Notes under the pieces: model-generated
What the model was told of the DNA's origin: nothing
What the model saw: only the letters and a program-made list of their open reading frames with translations
Databases searched by the model: none
Source: Catenulispora yoronensis
GTDB lineage: Bacteria > Actinomycetota > Actinomycetes > Streptomycetales > Catenulisporaceae
DNA length: 64,000 bases
Direction of reading: 5' to 3'
Assembly (NCBI RefSeq): GCF_039531695.1
Contig: NZ_BAAAQN010000026.1
Location: 1-64,000 of the forward strand
In this document: in pieces, positions 9,167-17,891 of the stretch
How the letters are laid out: each line of letters starts with the position of its first letter
How positions within the stretch are numbered: position 1 is the first letter of the stretch
Made by a program: the position numbers and the translations under genes

Positions 9167-10689
9167 ATCCCGTCCTCCAGCAGGGCGCGCGCGGTCCGGA
9201 CCCGGTGGACGATCAGCTCGTAGCGGCGCTCGATGGCCCGCAGGACGGAGACCGCGTGGGGGTCCAGGACCAGGAGCGAATCGCGGCTGGCGGCCAGCCG
9301 GTCCAAGGCGGTGGCTTCGAGCACTGCCAATGGTGTGGACGGCGTCAGGTTCAGCCGGTCGGCCACCGACGCTCCATGCTCGCCGGCCGCTCGTCGGAAC
9401 TCCTGGGCGAGGTCCTCGGGCACCACGAGTCGTCCGTCGTAAAGCCGGGTCAGCACCTCGTACTCGGCGAGGTCCTGGTCGTCCCGGACCAAGTCGGCGA
9501 CGCGACGCAAGGCGCTGTCGACGGCGAAGCGCTCCCGCGCGTCGGCGGAGAGGTCGTCGGTGTTCAGGGCACTGACTCGGGTGACGACGCGGGTCACCTT
9601 GAGCAGATCGCGGCGGCGGCCGAAATGGTTGACCAGCAGGGATCGCAGTTCGGGCAGGCCGCTGCGGGCGTCGAGCTCCGTGCGCAGCTGCTCGACCGAG
9701 TCGACGCCGTCGCGGATGAGGCCGCAGGCCAGGTGGATACCATACGGCCGGAACCGGTGCCCAAGCGCGAGGCGCCGCTCGCTGGAGACCGGCAGTTCGG
9801 CGCCGCCGAATTTCTCCACGGTGATCAGGCTTTTGAGAAGCACTCTCACCGGAGCCTTCGACAACTCTTCCAGGTCACCGAAATCCGTCTCATCAAGGGT
9901 CGCAGCGGCCGCGCCGACCATGGAACAGACCGGAAAGACCCGCAACAGCAGTCGCGCGGCCTCGGGCTGCTTCATGATCTGCTGCGCGTCCCGCTCCCCC
10001 ACGCGCAACGGATCGAGCTCGGGGGTCTCCGGCTGCCAGCGGCCTTCGAGCATGGTGAGCACGCCCAGGCAGCTGATCGGCGACAGCGGCCCGCGCGCGC
10101 CCTCGCCGGCCTGGAAACGCCGGAGCACCGCCGCCTCGTCGGCGGACAGGTTCGCCGTCTTGAGCACGGCGACGACGGCGTCGGCCCGGACCAGCTCGGC
10201 CAGGGTCCGGGAGTCGTCCGCGTCGTACGCCGAGCCGAAGCCGGGCGTGTCGATCAGGTCGAACCACCGCAGCGCCGGCCAGGGGCCTTCGATCTCGAAC
10301 TTCCTGATCCCCGTTTGCGGTCCGGCGGTCTCCCGGTCCGAGAGGGCACGCAGCTCCTCGATCGTGATCACTTTGCGGTCGGCACGGATCGTCTGCAGGT
10401 CGCCGTAGAGCAGCAGAGCGGGCACGTAGGTCACCGGGCGGAACCCGGTGGCCAGCAGATCGGCGCCGAGCAATGCGTTGACCAGCGTCGACTTGCCCGT
10501 GCTGACCATGCCTGCGACGGCCACGGTCATCGCGCCGCGCAGCGCTTCAGCCTCCAAGTCCAGGGTCCGGCGCAGCACCGAAGGCCCGGCGGGCAACCGC
10601 TCCAGGACGGCGGCCAGGGCCTGCTCGGCGCGGACCCGGACGGCCGAGACCGCGAGCTCCGGCACAGAACCCATCGCCGAACCAGTCAC
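9163..10689 (-). CDS. dynamin-like GTPase, IniC-like
   Basis: A 508-residue dynamin-superfamily GTPase. The P-loop GMVSTGKST is at residues 60-68, a candidate switch-I Thr at 87 and DTPGFGS at 147-153. The usual N/TKxD specificity motif is not evident; the equivalent strand reads LGVLTMLE, so nucleotide specificity may differ. The remainder is helical, as expected for the dynamin stalk, with no clear membrane segment. Its length is close to mycobacterial IniC. GTG at 10689 was chosen because it overlaps the upstream dynamin stop (GTGA, 10686-10689); ATG at 10674 is the alternative. Paired dynamins usually work as heteromeric membrane-remodelling machines. Confidence 0.82.
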   Translation of the reverse strand: MTGSAMGSVPELAVSAVRVRAEQALAAVLERLPAGPSVLRRTLDLEAEALRGAMTVAVAGMVSTGKSTLVNALLGADLLATGFRPVTYVPALLLYGDLQTIRADRKVITIEELRALSDRETAGPQTGIRKFEIEGPWPALRWFDLIDTPGFGSAYDADDSRTLAELVRADAVVAVLKTANLSADEAAVLRRFQAGEGARGPLSPISCLGVLTMLEGRWQPETPELDPLRVGERDAQQIMKQPEAARLLLRVFPVCSMVGAAAATLDETDFGDLEELSKAPVRVLLKSLITVEKFGGAELPVSSERRLALGHRFRPYGIHLACGLIRDGVDSVEQLRTELDARSGLPELRSLLVNHFGRRRDLLKVTRVVTRVSALNTDDLSADARERFAVDSALRRVADLVRDDQDLAEYEVLTRLYDGRLVVPEDLAQEFRRAAGEHGASVADRLNLTPSTPLAVLEATALDRLAASRDSLLVLDPHAVSVLRAIERRYELIVHRVRTARALLEDGI

Positions 10690-12671
10690 GCCGGCCCGAG
10701 CCCGGCGGCGGCAACGATCCGGTCGATCTCGCGGCCCAGCACGAGCAGTTCCTCCAGCCGCGCCTCCACCTCGGCCCGCTCCGCCCCGCGGTCGGTGGCG
10801 CCGCGCGCGGCCTCGATCCGGGCGACCACCTGCCGCGCCGCCTCGCTCCGGCTCTCCAGGAACACCCGCAGCTGCGTGCCGATCGACGCCGCGTGGCTCT
10901 CCATCAGCTCGGCCAGCGACTCCGCGAAGAACGCGCGCAGGTCGGGCTCCCAATCCCTGAAGAACTTGTCCAGCGCGGCGATCTGCTCCGAGCGCGCCAG
11001 CCCCAGCGCGTTCTTCAGCGCGCCCACGAACGCCAATGTGGCGCCGACGATGGTGCCGACCATCCGGAGCTTCGCAGCACCCGGATCCTCGCGGTCCGCC
11101 GTTTTGCCCTGGAAGGTTTTGAGCAGCTCGGCGGCGAGCGTCACCGTCATCGTGCCTGGGGCCGGCGCCAGGTTCCGCACCAGTCCCGTCGCCAGAATCG
11201 CGCTCAGCCGGTCGGCGGCATCAGCCCCCTGCTGCGCACCCTGGGCGGCGGCCTCGGCGGCGCGGACCAGCATCTCGACCGGCGAGGGCCGGCTGTGGGC
11301 GCCGGCGCCGGGGACGAACGGCTCGGGCATCGGCGCGGCCGGCAGCAGGGCCTGGAGCCGGGCCCGGACCCGGTGCCCGAAGCGCTCGACGATCTCGTCG
11401 CGGACCCCGGCGACCGCCTTGTCCGCCGCCGTGCCCAGATCGGTGGACAACAGCGCCAGCCAGGAGGCGAGCAGGTCCATCAGCTGCTGCGGGTCGTCGC
11501 AGAGTTTTGCGTCGCTCCGGTACTCGTCGCGCAGGTCCTCCCACAACCGGGCCAGGCGGACGTCGGCCTCCCGAGTGAGCCGTTCGGTGTGCGCGGCGAG
11601 CAGATCGGCGACCTCGGCGGGCACCTGCTCGGCGGCTTCGGTGCTCGCGGCCAGGTCGGCGAGCGCGGCCTCGGCGGCCTCGTCGAAGGACTGCTGGTGC
11701 TGCGCGTCCCGCGCCGCGAGCACGCCGAGCGCGGCTTCGAACGGCTGGGCCAGCTCGTCGACGACCGCGCCCAGCTCGTTCAGGGCCGTGCCGAGCCGCA
11801 GCCGCTCCCGTACCCCGCGGACCGCGGGCCACAGCGCCGCTTCCAAAGCCGTCAGGTTGCTCGCCGCCAGGTCCTGCGGATCGCCGTCGGCGAGATGGAT
11901 CAGGCGGAGCCGCGCCGACACCGGGACGACGACCGCGTCCTGCGCACCGGGCACCTCCTTGAGCCGGTCGCGCAGGTCGGCGACGGCGGCTGCGGGGTCG
12001 GTGGCCTGGTCGGTCTTGGTGACCGCGAACAGCAGGCGGCCGGGGTGTGCGGGAAGGTCGAGCCCTTCGGCGATCTGCTTGATGAACGCCAGCTCGGAGG
12101 CCAGCAACGGTTGGAGGGCGTCGGTCACGTACAGGACGGCGTCGGCGATCGGCAGCACCCCGAGGGTGGCGATCGCGTGCCCGCTGAACAGGCTGCCGGT
12201 GCCGGGGGTGTCCAGGATCGTCAGGTCCTCGCCGAGTTTCGCGTTCGGCAGCTCGACGACCAGCTCGGTGGCGCGGGCCCGGTCGGCGGCGGGCTCGGCG
12301 CTCTCGAGGACGTAGCCGGCCATCTCGGCCCGGGTGATCTCGCGCTCCTCGTCCGGTCGCCTCCCGTCCGGATCGGCAAGCCGCACCACGATCCGCTCGA
12401 CCGGTCCGGGCCGGACGGTCACCGTCAGCCGCGTGGCCGCGCCGTCGGCGGCGGGCAACAGTCCAGGCTCCTCCAGCAGCGCGTTCAGCAGCATGGATTT
12501 GCCCTTGTCGAACTGGCCCAGCACCACCAGTACGGAGCCTGATTCCCGCAGCCGGCGCTCGGCGGCGTCGAGCCGCCGCACGGTCTGCTCACCCGCGTCC
12601 GCCGGCAGTTTCGCCGCCACCCGGTCGAACAGGGAGAGCGCATCGTTCTTGAGGACACCGAGGTCGTTCAT
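10686..12671 (-). CDS. dynamin-like GTPase, IniA-like
   Basis: A 661-residue bacterial dynamin-like protein and the first gene of the five-gene operon. It has P-loop GQFDKGKS at about 52-59, DTPGTGS near 152 and an intact specificity motif VTKTD near 215. A long alpha-helical stalk follows. A hydrophobic stretch with GTIVGATLAFVGALKNALGL (near residue 550) may be the membrane-inserting paddle, and a C-terminal coiled coil ends the protein. Length and pairing with the shorter dynamin recall mycobacterial IniA/IniC. The ATG at 12671 has GGAGGG 4-5 nt upstream, preferred over the longer frame from 12734. Confidence 0.85.
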   Translation of the reverse strand: MNDLGVLKNDALSLFDRVAAKLPADAGEQTVRRLDAAERRLRESGSVLVVLGQFDKGKSMLLNALLEEPGLLPAADGAATRLTVTVRPGPVERIVVRLADPDGRRPDEEREITRAEMAGYVLESAEPAADRARATELVVELPNAKLGEDLTILDTPGTGSLFSGHAIATLGVLPIADAVLYVTDALQPLLASELAFIKQIAEGLDLPAHPGRLLFAVTKTDQATDPAAAVADLRDRLKEVPGAQDAVVVPVSARLRLIHLADGDPQDLAASNLTALEAALWPAVRGVRERLRLGTALNELGAVVDELAQPFEAALGVLAARDAQHQQSFDEAAEAALADLAASTEAAEQVPAEVADLLAAHTERLTREADVRLARLWEDLRDEYRSDAKLCDDPQQLMDLLASWLALLSTDLGTAADKAVAGVRDEIVERFGHRVRARLQALLPAAPMPEPFVPGAGAHSRPSPVEMLVRAAEAAAQGAQQGADAADRLSAILATGLVRNLAPAPGTMTVTLAAELLKTFQGKTADREDPGAAKLRMVGTIVGATLAFVGALKNALGLARSEQIAALDKFFRDWEPDLRAFFAESLAELMESHAASIGTQLRVFLESRSEAARQVVARIEAARGATDRGAERAEVEARLEELLVLGREIDRIVAAAGLGPA

Positions 12672-12968
12672 CCGACCCTCCGAATCTACGGACCCCAGGC
12701 CCGCCAAGTGCCAGGTCAGTAACGGTTTCCGCACAGCCGCGCGGGCGAAGGCAGAACCCTGCGAAAAGCCTAGTTGAGCAGATGGCGGAATCGTTGCCGC
12801 GCGGTCAAAGGGCGGGGTAATCCCTCACCCCGGGCCCGTGGCCGTACCCGCGCCGAGCGTTCCATAGTCGCGTTCCCGCCAGTACTGTGACGGATACGCG
12901 CTTGGGGGGCGCAAGAAAACATCTGCATAACGAAATTTCACGCGCCTGCGACTTCGGAGGACTGGTCG
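12672..12968. promoter_or_regulatory. divergent control region between the dynamin operon and the condensation-domain gene
   Basis: A gap of about 300 nt containing both divergent promoters. No gene is seen. It becomes locally A/T-richer near 12915-12945 (AAGAAAACATCTGCATAACG), a plausible promoter zone for the plus-strand gene, whose ribosome site GGAGG lies at 12956-12960. Exact -35/-10 boxes cannot be assigned with confidence. Confidence 0.35.
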
Positions 12969-14306
12969 ATGACTGCCATGCCGGATCGGACCCCGGATCA
13001 GATCACGGTCGCGTTCCACGGAACGGGATCCGGGCAGGCCGCCCTGTCGTGGGGGCAGAAGGAGAACTGGTCGGCGATCGTCGCCCAGAACACCTGGATC
13101 CCGCTGGGCGGTGTCAAAGAGCTGACACCGGAGACGACGATCGAGGACATCGTCGAGGAACTCGCCTACCTGATGGGCCGCTACCAGCCGCTGCGCACCC
13201 GGCTGCGTTTCGACGAGGACGGCGTGCGGCAGGTCGTGCACGCCGAGGGCGAGATCGCGCTGGAGATCTTCGACACCGGCGGCGAGGAGGACCCCGACGC
13301 CGTCGCGGCGGCGATCCACGCGCGCTACCGCGACACCCCCATGGACTTCGCCACCGAATGGCCGGTGCGGATGGGGCTGGTCCGGCACCGGGAACGGCTC
13401 ACGCACATGGTGGTGCTGATCAGCCACCTCGCGACCGACGCGACCGGCGCCGTGACGCTGATGACCGAGGTCGCGGTGCGCGAGAGCGCCCCGATCACCG
13501 GGATGCAGCCACTGGCTCAGGCCCAGTGGCAGGCCTCGGCGCCCGGACGGCGGCAGAACGAGGCGGCGATGCGCCACTGGGAGACGGCCCTGCGGACCAT
13601 CGCCCCGATCCGGTTCCCCCCGTCGCAGGAGCCTGAGCTACCGCGCTACTGGGAGGCGGAGTTCGAGTCCGCGGCGATGCTGCCCGCCGTGCACGCCATC
13701 GCCGCTCGCCACGACATGGAGAGCACCACGGTCCTGCTCGCGTTGTTCGGCGCGGCGCTCGACGCCGTCGCCGGCATCTCGCCGGTGGTCGTGCGTCCCA
13801 TTGTCGGCAACCGGTTCCGGCCCGGGCTGGCCTCCGTCGTGTGCACGCTGGCGCAAGGCGGGATCTGCGTGCTCGACGTCGCGGGGCTGCCGTTCACCGA
13901 GGTGCTGGAACGCGCCCGGCGCGCGGCGCTGGCCGCGTACAAGTACGCGTACTTCGATCACGACGACATGGTCGAGCTGCGCGCCCGCGTGGCCCGGGAA
14001 CGGGGCACGGCCATCGACACCGGGTGCTACTTCAACGACCGCCGGTCCAGCCGGGACGCGGGCCTTCCGGTTCCGGACGCCGACCTGGCCGCCGTCATCG
14101 ACACGGCCGCGGAGCCGAAGCTGCGGTGGGTGCTCGGCCAGGACGAGCCCAGCTTCGAACCCTTGTTCCTGCACGTCGAGGACTCGACGGACAGCGTCCG
14201 CCTCACCGTGAACATCGACACCCACGCCATCTCCCGCCAGGACGTCGCGACCCTGCTGCAGACGATGGCGGCCACGGCCGCGCAGACCGCCGTCGCCAGG
14301 TCGTGA
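12969..14306 (+). CDS. stand-alone condensation-domain protein
   Basis: A 445-residue single condensation domain of the NRPS/acyltransferase (CoA-dependent acyltransferase) fold. Near the start it has ALSWGQKENW, the usual C1 motif. The active-site motif HHxxxDG appears as SHLATDATG near residue 157: the catalytic second His and the Asp are kept, while the first His is Ser and the Gly is Ala. A later motif resembles the C5 floor loop. There is no adenylation or carrier domain in the window, so it must act with proteins elsewhere or as a free acyltransferase. GGAGG lies 8 nt before the ATG. Confidence 0.78.
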   Translation: MTAMPDRTPDQITVAFHGTGSGQAALSWGQKENWSAIVAQNTWIPLGGVKELTPETTIEDIVEELAYLMGRYQPLRTRLRFDEDGVRQVVHAEGEIALEIFDTGGEEDPDAVAAAIHARYRDTPMDFATEWPVRMGLVRHRERLTHMVVLISHLATDATGAVTLMTEVAVRESAPITGMQPLAQAQWQASAPGRRQNEAAMRHWETALRTIAPIRFPPSQEPELPRYWEAEFESAAMLPAVHAIAARHDMESTTVLLALFGAALDAVAGISPVVVRPIVGNRFRPGLASVVCTLAQGGICVLDVAGLPFTEVLERARRAALAAYKYAYFDHDDMVELRARVARERGTAIDTGCYFNDRRSSRDAGLPVPDADLAAVIDTAAEPKLRWVLGQDEPSFEPLFLHVEDSTDSVRLTVNIDTHAISRQDVATLLQTMAATAAQTAVARS

Positions 14307-14373
14307 CCCCGGACGGGCGACCCGGCACCCGGAATCGGCACCGTGCCGTCACCGGATGTTCAATCACAGAACG

Positions 14374-14402
14374 TTGACACCGTCGCACGGTTTCCGTGAT
14401 CT
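14374..14402 (+). promoter_or_regulatory. candidate sigma-70-type promoter
   Basis: TTGACA (14374-14379), 17-nt spacer, TGATCT (14397-14402), about 60 nt upstream of the WXG-like gene. The -35 is a perfect match and the -10 is weak. Assigned by inspection only. Confidence 0.35.
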
Positions 14403-14462
14403 TGAAACGTGGCGGCTGCGGGGACACGCCGCTCACGGGTTGCACGACGAGGGATGGTGGTC

Positions 14463-14762
14463 ATGGCCGACCAGTTGCAGGCGAACAGCGCGTCGTTGGA
14501 CGAATTCGGGACCCGGCTGGAAGTCGCGGGGAACGAGTTCGCCGTGGCCACCAACGGCCACGCGGCCTTCCCGCCGGAGCATCCGACCGACTACCCGCCG
14601 ATCAACGAGGGCCTCTGGGAGTTCCGGGACCTCTCGGACCGCTCGCTGGTCGTCGTCGACTCCTACTTCACCGCGCTGGCCAAGATGTGCCGCGTCTCGG
14701 CGGTGATCGCGCGCGAACTGGACGCGAACCTCGCCAAGCTGGTGCCGAACCCGGCGCCCTGA
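14463..14762 (+). CDS. small WXG100-like helical protein
   Basis: A 99-residue acidic, mostly helical protein with two predicted helices (about 5-30 and 60-92) around a central turn that contains GLWEF. Size and shape resemble WXG100/ESX partners exported by type VII secretion, although the exact Trp-x-Gly is absent. It precedes by 170 nt a large protein with a type VII-type N-terminus, which supports a substrate/partner pair. The ATG at 14463 was chosen because GAGGGATGG lies upstream; an ATG at 14454 is also possible. Confidence 0.6.
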   Translation: MADQLQANSASLDEFGTRLEVAGNEFAVATNGHAAFPPEHPTDYPPINEGLWEFRDLSDRSLVVVDSYFTALAKMCRVSAVIARELDANLAKLVPNPAP

Positions 14763-14931
14763 ACCACCCGGGCACACGCCGGCGCCGGATCCGCTGGGGG
14801 GCAGCAGGATCCGACGAGCAGTCCGGCGAGTGCCCGGGCGCACCACCGCGGCCTGCGCCGCGTTCCGCTTCATCCTGCGCGGCTCACCGTTCGGGACCTC
14901 GTTCCCCTGCCCCCTTTGAGGAACCACCGGC

Positions 14932-17280
14932 ATGTCCAACAACCGCAGCGACGGCGGGGACACCCGCTCCCTCGACTGGACGATCCTCGGCTTCGGCGCC
15001 GACCCGGTCCCGGGCGACCCGGCCTACCTCCGGGTCCTCGCCGGCGAGTTCCAGGACCGGGCCGACCGCGTCGAGCAGATCCGCCGCGAAGTCCAGTCGA
15101 TGATGACCGACGAGTCCCTGATGGCCTGGCTCGGCGCCTCCGGCGACGCGTTCCGGTCGGCCATGGACCCCTTCCCCAAGCACCTGTCCGACATCCACGA
15201 GGGCTACAGCCGCGGCGGGGAGGCGCTGGTCAAGTTCGCCGGCGTCATGGAGGGCCACAAGGCCACCGCCAGCGAGGCCTACCGCGAGGGCGACGCGGCC
15301 TGGCGCGAGGCCAAGGTCGACCCCACCGACGGCATGCCGGACTTCATGCCCGACCCGCTGTCCTTCCAACGGGCCGCCGACGAACTCCTGCGCAAACACC
15401 TGAGCGTCCAGGACCAGCAGTGGGCCGGCAACGGCACCGGCCCGGTCCAGGGCGGCACCGGCAGCCCCGAGTACTTCCTCTCCAAGATCATGGCCGCCCG
15501 CGCCAAGGCCGCCCAGGCCGGCGACGACTGCGACCGGGCCAGCCAGCGCTGCGAGAGCGAGATCGGCGACGCGACCGGCTACGTGGTCCTGCCCGGCCGC
15601 CAGGGCAACCTCACCTTCGACGAGATCTTCAGCCAGCACGGCGGCAACCCCGCCGACCTGGTCCTGGTCCAGCACGGCAGCGCCGACTTCATCGCCGCCG
15701 TGGACCAGGTCCTGGCCGACGCCGGCCGCAAGGACGCCGCCGACCTGGCCAAGGCCGTGGCCGACCCCGACAACCCGGCCTCCCAGGCGATCATCGCCAA
15801 GATCGGCACCGACCTGGAGAACGCCCAGAACGACCCGGCGTTCCTCCAAGCCTTCTTCGCCGCCGGCGGCGCCGCCTCCGTCTCCAAGGTCCTGATGCAA
15901 CTGGCCCCGCCCGACCTCGACACCCTGGCCATGCCCAAGGACCGCGACGCCTACAACGCCAAGGCCCTGATTAACCAGTACGCGATCGGCGTCGCCGCCG
16001 CCACCCGCCGATCCGACCTGGGCGAGATCCACCTCCCGCCGGACACCTGGGAACCGCTCTGGCACGGCGACGGCGTCCGCTCCACCATGATCCCGGCCGC
16101 CCTCCTGCTCTCCTTCGGCCCCACCGGCGACCAGTACGGCCACACCTTCATCGCCGACGCCGGCGCCCGCGTCCTGCGCTACGACGCAGGCTCCACCGAC
16201 TCCTCCCGCGCCTTCCGCGACCTGTCCGAGAACACCTGGGGCCTGGCCCCCGACATCCTGCGCCGCGTCGGCGAGAACCCCGCCGCCTGCCGCGACCTGC
16301 TCGACCCCACCCGCACCCCCTCCACCCAGGTCGACGCCAACTACCAGTCCCTCCTGTACAAGGTCTCCGCCCTGCCCTTCTCCGACCACGACAAACTCGC
16401 CGCGACGATCATCCACAACGCCACCACCGACCTGACCGGCCACCCCGACAGCTCCCGCGAAGCCACCGCCGCCCTCTTCCACAACCTCAACGGCACCAAC
16501 CTCACCCCCGGCCTGGCCATGTCCGTCTCCCAAGCAGCCTCCGCCCACCTCGACAGCATGATGGAGAACGCCACCAACAAGATGGTCGACGGCCCCACCA
16601 CCAACGGCATCATCCCCCTGCGCCCCGAGCAGATGGACAACGTCCTCAAAAGCTTCGCCGCCGACCAACCCGCCGCCGCCAACTTCAACGGCGCCATCGG
16701 CGCCCAAGCCCTGAACCTGTCCCGCCAAGGCGACTTCGACATCCACAACGGCACCTCCGCCGACATGGAAGCCCTCAAACAACTGGGCAACCTCCAAGGC
16801 GACCTCAACCTCCACCAGCAACAAGCCGGCGTCGACATAGCCCACCAACAAGACAAGAACAACGCCATGACCCAAGCCTGGATCAAGACCGTGGTCGGCG
16901 AAGCCAACGCCGTCGGCCCCCTCCCCTTCAAAGTCATCCACGGCGCCGCCCCCGTCATGCAACCCTTCTACGAAGACCTCCTCCCCACCGACGCCGCCCA
17001 AAAAGCCGCCGCCACCGCCTCCTTCAGCCTCTCCGCAGGCGCCAGCGCCCTAGACGTCCCCCTCGTCCAAGGCATGATCGACCGAGGCCAAATAGCACCC
17101 CCACCAAACGCCCCCTGGTTCAAAAACGGCATGGTCGACCTCTCCACCCCCGACGCCCGCAACCAGTTCAACTACTGGCACGACCACCAGCAAGGCGCCG
17201 GCATGGACCTGGTCCGCACCCTGAGCGGCACGGTAACGCAGGGCTACACCCAGTCCGGCCAGGCTTGGAACATCAAGTAG
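14932..17280 (+). CDS. large protein with type VII secretion (WXG-like) N-terminal domain
   Basis: A 782-residue protein. The N-terminal 120 residues form a WXG-like helical hairpin: PGDPAYLRVLAGEFQDRADRV, then the turn AWLGASGDAFRSAM, then a second long helix. Such domains mark actinobacterial type VII substrates. The remaining ~650 residues are helical and Ala/Asp-rich, include YGHTFIADAGARVLRYDAGS near 400, and resemble the family of large Streptomyces proteins of unknown function (DUF6571-like; tentative). No toxin motif is recognised. No signal peptide or transmembrane segment is seen. The upstream small WXG-like gene is the natural partner. Confidence 0.72.
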   Translation: MSNNRSDGGDTRSLDWTILGFGADPVPGDPAYLRVLAGEFQDRADRVEQIRREVQSMMTDESLMAWLGASGDAFRSAMDPFPKHLSDIHEGYSRGGEALVKFAGVMEGHKATASEAYREGDAAWREAKVDPTDGMPDFMPDPLSFQRAADELLRKHLSVQDQQWAGNGTGPVQGGTGSPEYFLSKIMAARAKAAQAGDDCDRASQRCESEIGDATGYVVLPGRQGNLTFDEIFSQHGGNPADLVLVQHGSADFIAAVDQVLADAGRKDAADLAKAVADPDNPASQAIIAKIGTDLENAQNDPAFLQAFFAAGGAASVSKVLMQLAPPDLDTLAMPKDRDAYNAKALINQYAIGVAAATRRSDLGEIHLPPDTWEPLWHGDGVRSTMIPAALLLSFGPTGDQYGHTFIADAGARVLRYDAGSTDSSRAFRDLSENTWGLAPDILRRVGENPAACRDLLDPTRTPSTQVDANYQSLLYKVSALPFSDHDKLAATIIHNATTDLTGHPDSSREATAALFHNLNGTNLTPGLAMSVSQAASAHLDSMMENATNKMVDGPTTNGIIPLRPEQMDNVLKSFAADQPAAANFNGAIGAQALNLSRQGDFDIHNGTSADMEALKQLGNLQGDLNLHQQQAGVDIAHQQDKNNAMTQAWIKTVVGEANAVGPLPFKVIHGAAPVMQPFYEDLLPTDAAQKAAATASFSLSAGASALDVPLVQGMIDRGQIAPPPNAPWFKNGMVDLSTPDARNQFNYWHDHQQGAGMDLVRTLSGTVTQGYTQSGQAWNIK

Positions 17281-17891
17281 GAGCGAAAAACACTTCGGGC
17301 CTGCGCCAGAACAAGGCGCAGGCCCGATGCCGACTACCGACAACCACACCAGCAACAACCCGCCACCGCCGCAGCAAACCAACCGGGTCACCACCTCCAC
17401 AACTCGGCGCCGCAAGCCACAGCACCAGACCAGGAATGTCAGAGCCACGAGCCACAGCCCCCCAGACTCGGGACCAGCAGCCGCAAGCTCACAGCACAAA
17501 CAGCACAAACCTCCGAGACTCAAACCGGCGGCCAGAAACCGGAAGCGCCACCCCGGCCCCCGAGATCGTCACTCCCCCGCCCGGGTTTTCGGTTCGTTCC
17601 CCTCGGTCACGTCGGCAGGGCTTTGCCTACAGTGCCGCCGACCGGGTGTCCAGTCCATGCAAGCGCAACCGCCACCCAACAGCGCATCAGCAACGGCATG
17701 GACTTGACACCCGGGCGGCGGCGCTGTACCCGTAGGGCTGCCGACGTGACCGAGGGGAACGAACCCCCACCTCACAAACCGCCAGCGCAGGGACTGACCA
17801 GACCCCCCTATGGAGCCGGCGCCAGTTCCCCGAGGGATCCGAGGCCCCCGCCGGAGGCGCCTGCTTTGCCCAGCTTTTGACTGTTTTCCAC
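17281..17891. other. 611-nt intergenic region with a large palindromic element
   Basis: The stretch between the type VII-like gene and the convergent secreted-protein gene. The first 300 nt are proline-codon-like C/A-rich sequence with short open frames but no ribosome sites or recognisable motifs. Its centre is occupied by the palindrome at 17591-17765. I see no convincing gene. Confidence 0.5.
17591..17765. repeat. 175-nt imperfect palindrome, MITE-like or large hairpin RNA
   Basis: Two 70-nt arms (17591-17660 and 17696-17765) separated by 35 nt. The outermost 28 nt of each arm (17591-17618 and 17738-17765; ends GGTTCGTTCC / GGAACGAACC) are perfect inverted copies. An unpaired internal loop of about 11 nt follows. 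The inner 31 nt (17630-17660 against 17696-17726) pair with about 4 mismatches. This is far longer than a terminator stem and has the build of a miniature inverted-repeat element, though no target-site duplication could be confirmed. Confidence 0.7.

Noticed and set aside
9205..12315. Very long open plus-strand frame (over 1000 codons) opposite the two dynamin genes
   Set aside because: It is an antisense shadow caused by GC-rich codon bias. Its translation has no domains, while the minus strand encodes clear GTPases.
14884..17001. 700-codon minus-strand frame opposite the type VII-like gene
   Set aside because: The product is Gly/Val/Leu-biased low complexity with no motif; the plus strand has a clear WXG-type N-terminus and a ribosome site.
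17265..17735. Proline-rich plus-strand frame in the intergenic region
   Set aside because: No ribosome site, low-complexity translation, and it reads into the large palindrome.
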